Of a stretch of 64,000 nt of DNA, positions 44,984-53,941 are shown piece after piece. The DNA comes from Aquitalea palustris. GTDB lineage: Bacteria > Pseudomonadota > Gammaproteobacteria > Burkholderiales > Chromobacteriaceae. Under the pieces are notes generated by a model. It saw only the letters and a program-made list of their open reading frames with translations, ran no database searches and was not told the origin of the DNA. The stretch lies in NCBI RefSeq assembly GCF_003693445.1, contig NZ_RFAR01000052.1, positions 35,168 through 99,167 on the forward strand. Reading direction: 5' to 3'. The translations under genes and the position numbers were made by a program. The first letter of the stretch is position 1. Every line of letters begins with the position of its first letter.

Positions 44984-46021
44984 TCAGTTCGCTTCCGGCT
45001 CGGGCTGCTTGAGGTTGTTTAATTGGTGTGCAACCCGGTCGGTAATATGACCAATCACGTCGGAGCCGGCTTCCTCGCAAGCCTGTTCCAGCGCGAAACG
45101 GAATCCTACGGCATCAGTTCCGCCATGGCTTTTCACCACGATGCCGCGCAGGCCCAGCAGGCTGGCGCCATTGTAGCGACGCGGATCAACGCGGTTGCGG
45201 AAATGCTTGAGCACCGGCATGGCAGCCAGCGCGCACAGGCGGGTCCACCAGTTACGGGTGAATTCCTGCCGCAGGAAGTAGGCAATCATGTGCGCCAGCC
45301 CCTCGGCTGATTTGAGCGCCACATTGCCGGTAAAACCGTCGCAGACTACCACATCTACCGTGCCTTTGTAGACGTCGTTGCCTTCGACATTGCCGATGAA
45401 GTTCAGCTCGGACTGGCGCAGGTATTCGCCGGCGCGCTTGACGCTGTCGTTACCCTTGATGTCTTCCGAACCGATATTGAGCAGCCCGACACGCGGGTTG
45501 GCATTGCCGGTAATGCTGGATACCAGCTCCGAACCCATGATGCCGAACTGCAGGAGTTGTTCTGAGGTGCAATCGACGTTGGCGCCCAGGTCCAGCATGC
45601 AGGTGCTGCCCTTGACTGACGGCATCATCTTGGCGATGGCCGGTCGTTCGATGCCCGGAATGGTTTTGAGGACAAAGCGTGCAGTGGCCATCAGTGCGCC
45701 GGTATTGCCGGCAGACACGGCAGCTTGCGCTTCGCCTTCCTTGACCAGATTGATCGCCACCCGCATCGACGAATCTTTCTTGTTTTTCAGGGCCAGTTGC
45801 GGCGACTCGTCCATGCCGACCACTTGCGTGGCATGGCGGATATGGACGCGCGAACGCGCAACACCCTGATGGCGGGACAATTCAGCCTCGATGGCTGCCT
45901 GGTCTCCGACAAGAATCAGATTGGCGTTGGGATGGTCTTGCAGGAATTGGATCGATGCTGGGACGGTGACCTTGAGGCCAACGTCACCGCCCATTGCATC
46001 AACCGCGACGGTGATAGTCAT
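44984..46021 (-). CDS. plsX: Phosphate acyltransferase PlsX
   Basis: The 345-residue protein begins [15 protein letters not shown] and has [10 protein letters not shown] and [15 protein letters not shown], all typical of PlsX. It makes acyl-phosphate from acyl-ACP for phospholipid synthesis. I use ATG 46021; a TTG one codon earlier is also in frame. The order rpmF-plsX-fabH is the standard one. A short hairpin (GGTAG/CTACC, 46032-46047) precedes the start. Confidence 0.97.
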   Translation of the reverse strand: MTITVAVDAMGGDVGLKVTVPASIQFLQDHPNANLILVGDQAAIEAELSRHQGVARSRVHIRHATQVVGMDESPQLALKNKKDSSMRVAINLVKEGEAQAAVSAGNTGALMATARFVLKTIPGIERPAIAKMMPSVKGSTCMLDLGANVDCTSEQLLQFGIMGSELVSSITGNANPRVGLLNIGSEDIKGNDSVKRAGEYLRQSELNFIGNVEGNDVYKGTVDVVVCDGFTGNVALKSAEGLAHMIAYFLRQEFTRNWWTRLCALAAMPVLKHFRNRVDPRRYNGASLLGLRGIVVKSHGGTDAVGFRFALEQACEEAGSDVIGHITDRVAHQLNNLKQPEPEAN

Positions 46022-46086
46022 CAACGTTTACGGTAGTGAAACCTACCTGTTTTTATGAAGGTAAGTATTGGGTGAAAAAGGACGAA

Positions 46087-46266
46087 TTATTCGCCTTTGG
46101 TCTTAACGACCTTGCGACCACGGTAGAAGCCGTTCGGGCTGATGTGGTGACGCAGGTGGGTTTCACCGGTCGTCGGCTCGCTAGCCAGCGACGGAGCGGT
46201 CAGAAAATCGTGTGCACGATGCATGCCGCGCTTGGACGGGGACTTTTTGTTCTGTTGAACAGCCAT
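46087..46266 (-). CDS. rpmF: 50S ribosomal protein L32
   Basis: A 59-residue basic protein read on the minus strand: [20 protein letters not shown]..., then ...[15 protein letters not shown] and a TAA at 46087-46089. This is the L32 family start and C-terminus. The zinc-binding cysteines of some L32 forms are absent, as in many proteobacteria. It lies between yceD and plsX as in most proteobacteria; a ribosome site with AGGAG is found about 8 bases upstream. Confidence 0.97.
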   Translation of the reverse strand: MAVQQNKKSPSKRGMHRAHDFLTAPSLASEPTTGETHLRHHISPNGFYRGRKVVKTKGE

Positions 46267-46301
46267 GTTCGACTCCTAGGAAAATCGCGTGTATTGATAA
46301 T

Positions 46302-46802
46302 TCAAGACTTGGAGATCTTCAACGTGGCCAGCACCGCAAACGGATTGGGCTTGTCAGCCTTGGCACGCGTCAGAGCTTCCGAACCGCATTCGTCGTGTTT
46401 CGTCGAGTGCGGCAAGCCCATGATGATTTCGTCTTCGATCATTGCCACCACATCAAGCTCTTCCAAGGCGAGAATGGCGTCCAGCGTTTCGTCCAGTTCC
46501 ACTGCTTCATCCAGCTTTTCCTGCCGGGTGAACAGGGTTACCACCACATCAGTGGCTACCTGGTAAGGCATGGCTTCCAGACAACGCTGGCAGCTTACCA
46601 TTACGTCTGCATTCACCCGGAGGCGAAGGGACAAACGGGACGAACCATCACGAAAACCTTCCACGGTGTATTCCACCGTACCGGAGGTATCGGACAGGTC
46701 GCTGTGCACACGCTCGTCAAGTGCGCTGACGGGCATTTTGCCGGTCAGAACGCGGCCCTCACGGGCGAACTTGAGCGGGTCGATCAAAATCGGGTTAGAC
46801 AT
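46302..46802 (-). CDS. yceD: YceD-family (DUF177) protein
   Basis: The 166-residue protein has the DUF177 motif VSCQRCLEAMPYQV in the middle and an acidic second half. In E. coli YceD (and in plants) this family affects 23S rRNA accumulation; the mechanism is unknown. ATG 46802 (MSNPILIDPLKFAREG) is family-like; an open stretch to 46850 is not. It is the first gene of the yceD-rpmF-plsX-fab run and is divergent from maf. Confidence 0.92.
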   Translation of the reverse strand: MSNPILIDPLKFAREGRVLTGKMPVSALDERVHSDLSDTSGTVEYTVEGFRDGSSRLSLRLRVNADVMVSCQRCLEAMPYQVATDVVVTLFTRQEKLDEAVELDETLDAILALEELDVVAMIEDEIIMGLPHSTKHDECGSEALTRAKADKPNPFAVLATLKISKS

Positions 46803-46815
46803 AAACCCAGCATGA

Positions 46816-46821
46816 TATAAT
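46816..46821 (+). promoter_or_regulatory. Extended -10 promoter element of maf
   Basis: TGATATAAT gives a perfect TATAAT with the TG extension, 40 bases before the maf ATG. A plausible -35 is TTAGAC at 46795-46800 (spacing 15). On the minus strand the same AT-rich spot may contribute to yceD. Confidence 0.65.
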
Positions 46822-46861
46822 CTGCCCCCCTGATTTGTCAAAATAATCAAGCAATACCATC

Positions 46862-47440
46862 ATGCAGATCATACTGGCTTCCACCTCCCGTTATCGTCAG
46901 GAAATCATCAGCCGGCTGGGCCTCCCCTTCGAGGCAGTCGCTCCCGTTTGTGACGAAACACCCCTGCCCGGCGAAACCGCACTGGACACCGCCGTGCGCC
47001 TGGCGCGCAGCAAGGCCCAGTCGCTGGCTACCCGCTACCCTGCGGCCTTGATCATCGGCTCCGATCAGGTAGCCTTGCTCGACGGCCAGCAGATCGGCAA
47101 GCCTGGCTCCTTTGAAAAGGGCGTGGCCATGCTGCAATGGATGAGCGGCCGCACCGTGGTGTTTCACTCGGCGCTGGCGCTGTACAACACCGCCAGCGGC
47201 CGCCTGCAGGAAACCGTGGGCATCACCCGCGTTACCTTGCGCCAGCTCAGCGAGCAGCAGATCCGCAATTATCTGACGCGCGAACCGGATGCCCTGCATT
47301 GCGCCGGCAGCGCAAAGAGCGAGGGCCTGGGCGGCGCACTGTTGCAAAAAGTGGAATCGGACGACCCCAATGCCCTGATTGGCGTGCCGCTGTTCGACCT
47401 GATCAGCATGCTGAATGCCGAAGGCGTGGAGATACTGTAA
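46862..47440 (+). CDS. Maf-family nucleotide pyrophosphatase (YceF-like)
   Basis: The 192-residue protein has the Maf signature ILASTSRYRQEIISRLGLPFEA at the start, the DETPLPGE loop, IIGSDQVALLDG and CAGSAKSEGLGGALL. The S..R and GSDQV pattern is that of the YceF branch, which prefers 7-methyl-GTP in E. coli, rather than the dTTP/UTP branch. It probably cleans modified nucleotides. Its stop overlaps the next start by one base (TAATG). Confidence 0.92.
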   Translation: MQIILASTSRYRQEIISRLGLPFEAVAPVCDETPLPGETALDTAVRLARSKAQSLATRYPAALIIGSDQVALLDGQQIGKPGSFEKGVAMLQWMSGRTVVFHSALALYNTASGRLQETVGITRVTLRQLSEQQIRNYLTREPDALHCAGSAKSEGLGGALLQKVESDDPNALIGVPLFDLISMLNAEGVEIL

Positions 47441-48144
47441 TGAGTGGAAGCCTGTTTCTGATTCCCGCCCCGCTGGGCGATGAAAGCGTCGCCTGGCTGC
47501 CGGCAGCCGAGGCAGCCAAAGTGCTGCATATCCGCCACTTTGTGGTAGAGGCAGAGAAGACTGCCCGCAAGCACCTGAAAGCGCTGGGCGTCAGCACGCC
47601 GATTCGCGAGCTGGCAATGAGCACGCTGAATGAACACACCAAACCCGGCGATGTCGCCGCCCTGCTCGCACCGCTGCTGGCAGGCGAAGACGTGGGCCTG
47701 ATTTCCGAAGCGGGCTGCCCGGCGGTGGCCGACCCCGGCGCACAGCTGGTGGCACTGGCGCATGAGCGTGGCATCCGCGTGGCGCCGCTGATCGGCCCTT
47801 CGTCCATTTTGCTGGCGCTGATGGCCTCCGGGGCCAATGGCCAGTGCTTTGCCTTTCATGGCTATCTGCCGGTGGATGCTGCAGAAAAGGCCAAGCTGGT
47901 AAAGGAGCTGGAGCAACGCTCGCGCCAGCGCAATGAGACCCAGGTGTTCATCGAAACGCCTTACCGCAACAATGCCCTGCTACAACAATTGCGCGAAACG
48001 CTCTCTCCCACCACCAGGCTGGCCGTGGCCTGCGATCTGACCCTGCCGACGGAAACCATTGTCAGTCGCTTGGTGAAGGACTGGCCGCAAGCTGCGCCAG
48101 ACTTCCACAAGCGCCCGGCCATTTTCATTCTGCACGCTGCCTGA
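47440..48144 (+). CDS. SAM-dependent methyltransferase, RsmI/tetrapyrrole methylase family
   Basis: The 234-residue protein has the tetrapyrrole-methylase fold with [16 protein letters not shown] and [15 protein letters not shown], the two hallmarks of RsmI-like enzymes. It is shorter than RsmI (about 286 in E. coli) and its N-terminus reads [10 protein letters not shown] rather than LYVVATPIGN. It is therefore a paralogue-type member (YabN/SAM methyltransferase annotated near maf), and rRNA may not be its target. It is coupled to maf by a TAATG overlap. Confidence 0.85.
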   Translation: MSGSLFLIPAPLGDESVAWLPAAEAAKVLHIRHFVVEAEKTARKHLKALGVSTPIRELAMSTLNEHTKPGDVAALLAPLLAGEDVGLISEAGCPAVADPGAQLVALAHERGIRVAPLIGPSSILLALMASGANGQCFAFHGYLPVDAAEKAKLVKELEQRSRQRNETQVFIETPYRNNALLQQLRETLSPTTRLAVACDLTLPTETIVSRLVKDWPQAAPDFHKRPAIFILHAA

Positions 48145-48155
48145 AAGGCCACGCC

Positions 48156-49364
48156 ATGCCCAAGCTGCCGCCGCTGATCCACTCGCTGCTGGATACCGAC
48201 CTGTACAAGTTCACCATGCTGCAGGCGATTCTGCACCAGTTTCCGGCAGCTTACGGGCAGTATGAATTCCGCTGCCGCAACCAGCCGGACTACCCGCTTT
48301 CCCAATTGCACAAGGACGTGGAAGCCCAGCTGGACTGGCTGTGCCAGCTACAGTTTACCCAGCCGGAACTGGCCTATCTGCGCAGCTTGCGTTTCATCAA
48401 GAGTGATTTTGTCGACTACCTGGAGCTGTTCCACCTACAGCGCCGCTTTATCCGGGTGGAATGCGACGGCGACGCACTGAACATTCATATCGAAGGGCCG
48501 CTGGTCCAGGCCATGTTCTTTGAAATCTTCGTGCTGGCCATCGTCAACGAGCTGTATTTCCGCCGGCTGGATACCCCGCAGGTGCGCGAAGAAGGCCAGC
48601 GCCGGCTGGATGAGAAGATTGCCACCCTGCTGCGCTTCGAAGCGGAAGAAAGCGCCCAGCAGCGCTTCCCCCTGCTGATTTCGGATTTCGGCACCCGCCG
48701 CCGCTTCAGCCGCGAATGGCAGCAACAGGTGGTGGAGCAGCTCAATGCCGCCCTGCCCAAAGTATTCCGTGGCACCAGCAATGTGTGGCTGGCATGGAAG
48801 CTGGGCATCACCCCCATCGGCACCATGGCACACGAATTCTTCCAGGCATTCCAAGCCTTGGGCGTGCGCCTGCGCGATTTTCAGAATGCGGCACTGGAAG
48901 CCTGGGTACAGGAATACCGTGGCGACCTGGGCATCGCCCTCACCGATGTGGTGTGCATGGACGCCTTCCTGGCCGATTTCGACCTGTACTTCGCCAAGCT
49001 GTTCGATGGCCTGCGCCACGACAGCGGCGACCCGACCGAGTGGGCGGACAAGGCCATTGCCCACTACCGCAAGCTGCGCATCGACCCGGCCACCAAGATG
49101 CTTACCTTCAGCGACGGCCTGAGCGTGGACAAGGCTCTGGAGCTGCACCGCCGCTACAGCCCGCACATCCAGGTGAGCTTTGGCATCGGCACCCACTTTA
49201 CCAATGATATGGGGCTGGAGCCCTTGCAGATCGTGCTGAAACTGGTCAGCTGCAATGGTCAGCCGGTGGCCAAGCTGTCGGACAGCCCGGGCAAGACCAT
49301 GTGCAGCGACCAGACCTTCCTCGCCTATCTGCGCCAGGTGTTCAAAGTAGCCCAGCCGGACTGA
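48156..49364 (+). CDS. pncB: Nicotinate phosphoribosyltransferase
   Basis: The 402-residue protein matches E. coli PncB in length and motifs: [50 protein letters not shown] with the autophosphorylated histidine, and [16 protein letters not shown]. It converts nicotinate and PRPP to nicotinate mononucleotide in NAD salvage. It follows the methyltransferase by 11 bases in the same direction, so it may be in the same transcript as maf. Confidence 0.95.
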   Translation: MPKLPPLIHSLLDTDLYKFTMLQAILHQFPAAYGQYEFRCRNQPDYPLSQLHKDVEAQLDWLCQLQFTQPELAYLRSLRFIKSDFVDYLELFHLQRRFIRVECDGDALNIHIEGPLVQAMFFEIFVLAIVNELYFRRLDTPQVREEGQRRLDEKIATLLRFEAEESAQQRFPLLISDFGTRRRFSREWQQQVVEQLNAALPKVFRGTSNVWLAWKLGITPIGTMAHEFFQAFQALGVRLRDFQNAALEAWVQEYRGDLGIALTDVVCMDAFLADFDLYFAKLFDGLRHDSGDPTEWADKAIAHYRKLRIDPATKMLTFSDGLSVDKALELHRRYSPHIQVSFGIGTHFTNDMGLEPLQIVLKLVSCNGQPVAKLSDSPGKTMCSDQTFLAYLRQVFKVAQPD

Positions 49365-49367
49365 GCC

Positions 49368-50222
49368 TCAGCCTTGCAGCAGTGCCAACAGGCGCTGCTG
49401 CGCATCCGCACTCAGACGCTCCCCTGCCAGTGCCACGGTGCGCTCGCCCAGAGCGCGGTAGGCCGGTTGCCAGTTTGCCGGCAGTACCGCCAGATGGCGC
49501 GCCACGGTAGCCACATCCCCCCGCACGACAGGCCCGGTCAGCGCGGCCTGCGGCCCCATGCTCAGCGCATTGGCCAGACTACCCTGCATCAACTGCCCCA
49601 GCAGGGCTGGCAACAGCTGTTCGTCCACGCCGCCTTGCCGCGCCAGCTGGCGGGCCATGTCCGTCAGCGTCACCAGATAATTGGATGCCACCGACAGGGC
49701 CGCGTGGTATGCCGCCTTACCACCCGGAGCCAGCGCAAACGGGCGTGCACCGATGGCGGCCGCAAAATCCCGCAGCGCCACGCATGCCACCGCATCGCCC
49801 TCCAGCGCGCACATGGTGCCGGCAAATTGCTCGACCGCCCGCGCCGGGTCAGCAAAGGAAAACGCCGGATGCAGGCTGGCGACATACGCACCCGCCGCAC
49901 GCAGCGGCGCCAGCAGTTCGGCTTCGGCAGCACCGCTGGCATGGAATACCACGCAACCGGGCCGCACCACACCGCTGGCCAGCAAGGCTTGCGCCACACC
50001 GGCAATGGCGTCGTCCGGTACCGTCAATAGCCACAAATCTGCTGGCTGCAAGCCGTCCAGCGCCAAACAGGCACGCCCGGCACCGATGAAATCCACCGCA
50101 ACCGTGGCCGATGCAAGGCTGCGCGCCAGGCAATCCACCACCCGATAGGCCCCGCTGCCCACCGCCAGGCGGCCCAGGGTACGGCCCACGCGGCCGGCCC
50201 CGATGATGTTCAGACTCTGCAT
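49368..50222 (-). CDS. DUF2520 / Rossmann-like domain protein
   Basis: The 284-residue protein has an N-terminal NAD(P)-binding motif (LNIIGAGRVGRTLGRL) and a C-terminal helical DUF2520 half (YHAALSVASNYLVTLTDMA ... LTGPVVRGD). The fold resembles ProC and ketopantoate reductases, but the substrate is unknown. I start at ATG 50222 (MQSLNIIGAG), with GAAAGAG 8-14 bases upstream. It is convergent with pncB (3-base gap, no terminator visible) and divergent from lemA. Confidence 0.83.
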   Translation of the reverse strand: MQSLNIIGAGRVGRTLGRLAVGSGAYRVVDCLARSLASATVAVDFIGAGRACLALDGLQPADLWLLTVPDDAIAGVAQALLASGVVRPGCVVFHASGAAEAELLAPLRAAGAYVASLHPAFSFADPARAVEQFAGTMCALEGDAVACVALRDFAAAIGARPFALAPGGKAAYHAALSVASNYLVTLTDMARQLARQGGVDEQLLPALLGQLMQGSLANALSMGPQAALTGPVVRGDVATVARHLAVLPANWQPAYRALGERTVALAGERLSADAQQRLLALLQG

Positions 50223-50331
50223 TCCAGACTCTTTCTTGACAGTCACAACGGCATGGCAGACCATGCCGCTACAATAATTTTGCTTAACAGCATTTTACTC
50301 GCCACGACCACACTCCCGGGGAGCCAGAGCC

Positions 50332-50904
50332 ATGAAGCTGGTGATTTTTCTTGGCGTCATCGCCATCATCCTGTTTTATTTCATCACCCTGTACAACGCG
50401 CTGGTCAATCTCAAGCATACGGTGGCGCGCAGCTGGGCCAATATCGATGTGCTGCTCAAGCAGCGCCACGACGAACTGCCCAAGCTGGTGGAAGTGTGCA
50501 AGCAGTATGCCCAGTTCGAACAGCAGACCCTGAGCCGGGTGATGGAAGCGCGCGCCGGCGTGGCGCAATACGCCCAGAGCCGCAATATGGAAGGGCTGGG
50601 CCACGAAGAAGGCAAGCTGCGCGGACTGATCGGCCAGGTACTGGCCGTGGCGGAGGCCTACCCCGAACTCAAGGCCGACCAGCAGTTTGCCCATTTGTCC
50701 GAGCGCATCAGCCAGCTGGAAGACAATATTGCCGACCGGCGCGAACTGTATAACGACGCAGTCAACCTGAACAATGTGCGCATCGAGCAATTTCCCGATG
50801 TGCTGATCGCCCGCCTGTTCAATTTCCCCAGCGCTCGCGCCCTGCAGTTTACCGCGGCAGAAAAGCGCGATGTCGATCTGCACCAGCTGTTTCAGCAAGG
50901 CTAA
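50332..50904 (+). CDS. lemA: LemA-family membrane protein
   Basis: The 190-residue protein has one N-terminal membrane helix (about 3-22), followed by the LemA pattern LYNALVNLKHTVARSWANIDVLLKQRHDELPKLVEVCKQY and long coiled helices ending RRELYNDAVNLNNVRIEQFPD. The function of LemA is not settled; it is often next to TPM or GIDE-domain genes. It ends 3 bases before the GIDE-like gene. GGGGAG lies about 12 bases before ATG 50332. Confidence 0.92.
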   Translation: MKLVIFLGVIAIILFYFITLYNALVNLKHTVARSWANIDVLLKQRHDELPKLVEVCKQYAQFEQQTLSRVMEARAGVAQYAQSRNMEGLGHEEGKLRGLIGQVLAVAEAYPELKADQQFAHLSERISQLEDNIADRRELYNDAVNLNNVRIEQFPDVLIARLFNFPSARALQFTAAEKRDVDLHQLFQQG

Positions 50905-50907
50905 AGC

Positions 50908-51846
50908 ATGCTGTGGCTCAGTTCACAGTGGACCCGCAGCGGTTGGGCTGCCTTCAGCCTGTATCCCCTGCTGGCTTTCATCGGCCTCAAGCTCGGTCTG
51001 CATTCTTTCCTGCATGGCGTACTGCCGGCACTGCTGGCCTGCGGGCTGATCGGCTGGTGGCTGAATTATCGCCGCTACCGGCTGATTGCCGACACGCCTA
51101 CCGCCCATGCCGTTTCCGCGGCACTGGGCCATGTGGAATTGTGCGGCGTCGCCCGCAATCACCCACAGGCGGCCAATTACAGCCCCTATTCCGGCCGCCG
51201 CTGCGTCTGGTATCGCTGCTGGCGCTATGAAAATGACCGTCGCGGACTGAATGGCAGCACGCTGGATCTTTTCGAGCGTGGCAACAGCCTGCCCTCGCTG
51301 CCGGAAAACTCCGAACTTTCCTTCCTGCTGGTAGATGGCAAACAGGAGGTCATCATCAATCCGGAAGGGGCCGAGGTCATTGCTCCGCACCGCGAAAGCT
51401 GGCAGGAGGGCAAGGAAACGCTGGTAGAGGAATGGATAGCCGAAGGCGACCCGCTCTACGTGCTGGGCCAGTTGCAAAGTCACGGTGGCAGCCGGCCGGA
51501 TCTGCAGAGTTTCCGCCAGGATGTCGGCGCCAAGCTGGCGGAATGGAAACAAGACCAGCCCGCCCTGCTGCGCCGCCACGACCTGGATGGCGACGGCAAG
51601 ATCAGCGAGCAGGAATGGCTGCTCGTGCGGGCAGCGGCCGAGCGCGAGGTGCGACAAAACTACCAGCAGCTGGCCAGCACACCAGCCACCCTGCACATCA
51701 GCAAACCGGATGACGGCAAGCCCTACCTGATCAACACCCTGCCACCACGGCAGGTAGCGCGCAGTTATCGCCTGCGCGCCTGGCTGCATGCGCTGGCAGC
51801 GCTACTCAGCTTCATCGCCTGGCTGCACAGCGGTCTGTCCGCCTAG
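50908..51846 (+). CDS. GIDE-domain membrane protein with EF-hand
   Basis: The 312-residue protein has two N-terminal hydrophobic helices (about 13-33 and 36-52), a GIDE-like domain (about 65-240; HVELCGVARNHPQAANYSPYSGRRCVWYRCWRYE pattern), an EF-hand loop DLDGDGKISEQE (about residues 224-235, all calcium ligands present), and a C-terminal hydrophobic helix (about 291-308). GIDE is named from the mitochondrial ubiquitin ligase MUL1, but no RING is present here. The role is unknown. It is tightly linked to lemA, a recurrent association, so the two may form a membrane complex. Confidence 0.75.
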   Translation: MLWLSSQWTRSGWAAFSLYPLLAFIGLKLGLHSFLHGVLPALLACGLIGWWLNYRRYRLIADTPTAHAVSAALGHVELCGVARNHPQAANYSPYSGRRCVWYRCWRYENDRRGLNGSTLDLFERGNSLPSLPENSELSFLLVDGKQEVIINPEGAEVIAPHRESWQEGKETLVEEWIAEGDPLYVLGQLQSHGGSRPDLQSFRQDVGAKLAEWKQDQPALLRRHDLDGDGKISEQEWLLVRAAAEREVRQNYQQLASTPATLHISKPDDGKPYLINTLPPRQVARSYRLRAWLHALAALLSFIAWLHSGLSA

Positions 51847-51978
51847 TCAGGGCCATGCAATGGCCACAAGCAGCGCAGACTTTCACTGTGGCAAGTGCAT
51901 GACAAGGCAATTCCACCTATCATTAGCCAGCCTGCATACCTCGCAGCGACAAGAGCGCCACAGCGCCGGGAGACACGC

Positions 51979-52437
51979 ATGATCCGCCTGATTTATTCCA
52001 GCGCCCTCAACCCCGCCTATGCCGTGCAGGAACTGCACGGCCTGCTGGCCAGCTACCGGGCGCGCAACCAGCGCATGGGCATCAACAGCCTGCTGCTGCT
52101 GATGAACAAGGACTTCCTGCAAATGCTGGAAGGCGAAGAAGCAGCCATCGATGAACTGTATGCTTTCATCCAGCAAGACAAGCACCATTTGCAGCTGACC
52201 TTGCTGTCACGCGAAACGGTGAGCCAGCCCAGCTTTCCCAATCAGCCGCTGGTTTTCGTCGATACCGAGGAGCTGACACGCAAGCTGGGCCACCCGGTGC
52301 ACCTGAGCAATATCGCGCCGCACGGCGAGCTGGACCATGCCGAACGCGCCAAGCGCTTTGTGCAGGAATTCATCAGCGGTAAATGGCACCACCATCTGCC
52401 CAATGGCCAGAACCCTCAGGTGGTTCATCGGCGCTGA
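51979..52437 (+). CDS. BLUF-domain (FAD blue-light sensor) protein
   Basis: The 152-residue protein is a single BLUF domain (about 1-95) plus a helical cap. The flavin-binding set is present at the right spacing: Tyr6 (RLIYSS), Asn30 and Gln48 (DFLQMLEG). The usual FxxWxMxF strand reads F86-x-x-Gln89-x-Leu91-x-Phe93, so both the semiconserved Trp and Met are replaced. GGGAGA (51968-51973) supports ATG 51979 rather than an upstream ATG at 51895. No output domain is fused; such short BLUFs act through a partner protein. Confidence 0.88.
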   Translation: MIRLIYSSALNPAYAVQELHGLLASYRARNQRMGINSLLLLMNKDFLQMLEGEEAAIDELYAFIQQDKHHLQLTLLSRETVSQPSFPNQPLVFVDTEELTRKLGHPVHLSNIAPHGELDHAERAKRFVQEFISGKWHHHLPNGQNPQVVHRR

Positions 52438-52450
52438 TCCGGCGCGCAAG

Positions 52451-52479
52451 AAAAAGGCTGCCGGATGGCAGCCTTTTTT
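52451..52479. terminator. Bidirectional terminator between BLUF gene and metY
   Basis: AAAAAGGCTGCC / GGCAGCCTTTTT form a 12-bp stem with a 4-base loop, with T6 on the + strand and A5 giving U5 on the - strand, between convergent genes. Confidence 0.9.
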
Positions 52480-52494
52480 ATTGGCAGATCACGC

Positions 52495-53772
52495 TTACAA
52501 GGCAGCGGCCTGCAGTGCCTGATCCACATCGGCCAGGATGTCGTCGATATGCTCGATGCCGATGGACAGGCGAATCAGCTCGGGACGCACCCCGGCCTTG
52601 AGCTGCTCTTCCGGCGACAGCTGGCGGTGGGTGGTAGACGCCGGATGGCAGGCCAGGCTCTTGGCATCGCCGATATTCACCAGGCGGGTCACCAGTTGCA
52701 GGGCATCGATAAAGCGGCCACCGGCCTCGATGCCACCCTTGATGCCGAAGGACAGAATGCCCGACGCACGACCGCCCATATACTTGTCCACCAGCGCCTT
52801 GCTGGGGCTGCCCGGCAAGGCGCCATACTCCACCCACTCCACTGCCGGATGGGCTTGCAGGCGCTCGGCCACCTTGAGTGCATTGTCGCAGATGCGGTCC
52901 AGCCGCAGCGCCAGGGTTTCGATGCCCTGCAGGATCAGGAAGGCATTAAACGGCGAAATCGCCGCACCCATATTGCGCAGCGGCACCACGCGGGCACGGG
53001 CGATATAGGCCGCCGGCCCCAGTACCTCGACATAATTCACGCCGTGGTAGCTGACATCCGGCGTATTCAGGCGCACAAAGCGTTCTTTATGCTCGCCCCA
53101 GGGGAATTTGCCGGAATCGACAATGATGCCGCCAATACTGGTGCCATGACCGCCAAGGTATTTGGTCAGGCTGTGTACCACGATGTCGGCGCCATGCTCG
53201 AAGGGGCGGCACAGATAGGGAGACGGCACGGTATTGTCGACGATCAGCGGCAGGCCGTGCTGGTGGGCTTCTTCGGCAAAGGCGGCAAAGTCCACCACAT
53301 TGCCCAGCGGGTTGCCCACCGACTCGCAGAACACCGCCTTGGTCTTGTCATCTACCAGCTTGCTGATGGAGGCCGGGTCCCTGTAATCGATGAAGCGCAC
53401 TTCGATGCCCAGCTGCGGGAAAGTGTGGGCAAACAGGTTATAAGTGCCGCCGTACAGCGTGCTGGTGGCAATGATGTTGTCGCCAGCTTCGGCAATGGTC
53501 TGGATGGCGTAGCTGATGGCCGCCATGCCGGAGGCTACTGCCAGCGCACCGATACCGCCTTCCAGCGCCGCAACGCGCTTTTCCAGCACATCGGTAGTGG
53601 GGTTCATGATGCGGGTGTAGATATTGCCCTGCACCTTGAGGTCGAACAGGTCGGCACCGTGCTGGGTGCTGTCAAAGGCATAGCTGGTGGTCTGATACAG
53701 CGGAACGGCCACCGCCTTGGTGGTGGGGTCCGGGCTGTAGCCGCCGTGCACGGCCAGTGTTTCCAGTTTCAT
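52495..53772 (-). CDS. metY: O-acetylhomoserine sulfhydrylase
   Basis: The 425-residue Cys/Met-metabolism PLP enzyme starts MKLETLAVHGGYSPDPTTKAVAVPLYQTTSY and has ASGMAAISYA, the PLP lysine in VHSLTKYLGGHGT and the C-terminal SIGIEHIDDILADVDQAL. Length (about 425-430) and insertions favour MetY over cystathionine synthases (about 390). It makes homocysteine from O-acetylhomoserine and sulfide. AGGAGAGAAGAAG just before ATG 53772 fixes the start. Confidence 0.93.
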   Translation of the reverse strand: MKLETLAVHGGYSPDPTTKAVAVPLYQTTSYAFDSTQHGADLFDLKVQGNIYTRIMNPTTDVLEKRVAALEGGIGALAVASGMAAISYAIQTIAEAGDNIIATSTLYGGTYNLFAHTFPQLGIEVRFIDYRDPASISKLVDDKTKAVFCESVGNPLGNVVDFAAFAEEAHQHGLPLIVDNTVPSPYLCRPFEHGADIVVHSLTKYLGGHGTSIGGIIVDSGKFPWGEHKERFVRLNTPDVSYHGVNYVEVLGPAAYIARARVVPLRNMGAAISPFNAFLILQGIETLALRLDRICDNALKVAERLQAHPAVEWVEYGALPGSPSKALVDKYMGGRASGILSFGIKGGIEAGGRFIDALQLVTRLVNIGDAKSLACHPASTTHRQLSPEEQLKAGVRPELIRLSIGIEHIDDILADVDQALQAAAL

Positions 53773-53890
53773 CTTCTTCTCTCCTGTGGCTTTACGCCTG
53801 TTGCATATCGGCCTAACCATACCGGCAGCAGGGACGGAAGCCAAGCCGGATTTCCTGCAAAGCTTATGAATTTTCGCGGCAGAAAAGCAA

Positions 53891-53913
53891 ATGGCCAGTC
53901 AAAGACTGGCCAT
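53891..53913 (-). terminator. Terminator after the TetR gene
   Basis: A perfect 10-bp stem ATGGCCAGTC / GACTGGCCAT with a 3-base loop lies about 29 bases after the TetR-family stop. The minus-strand tail TTGCTTTTC is only moderately T-rich. Confidence 0.65.
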
Positions 53914-53941
53914 GTCTGGCAACACGCAGCACAGAAAGGAA

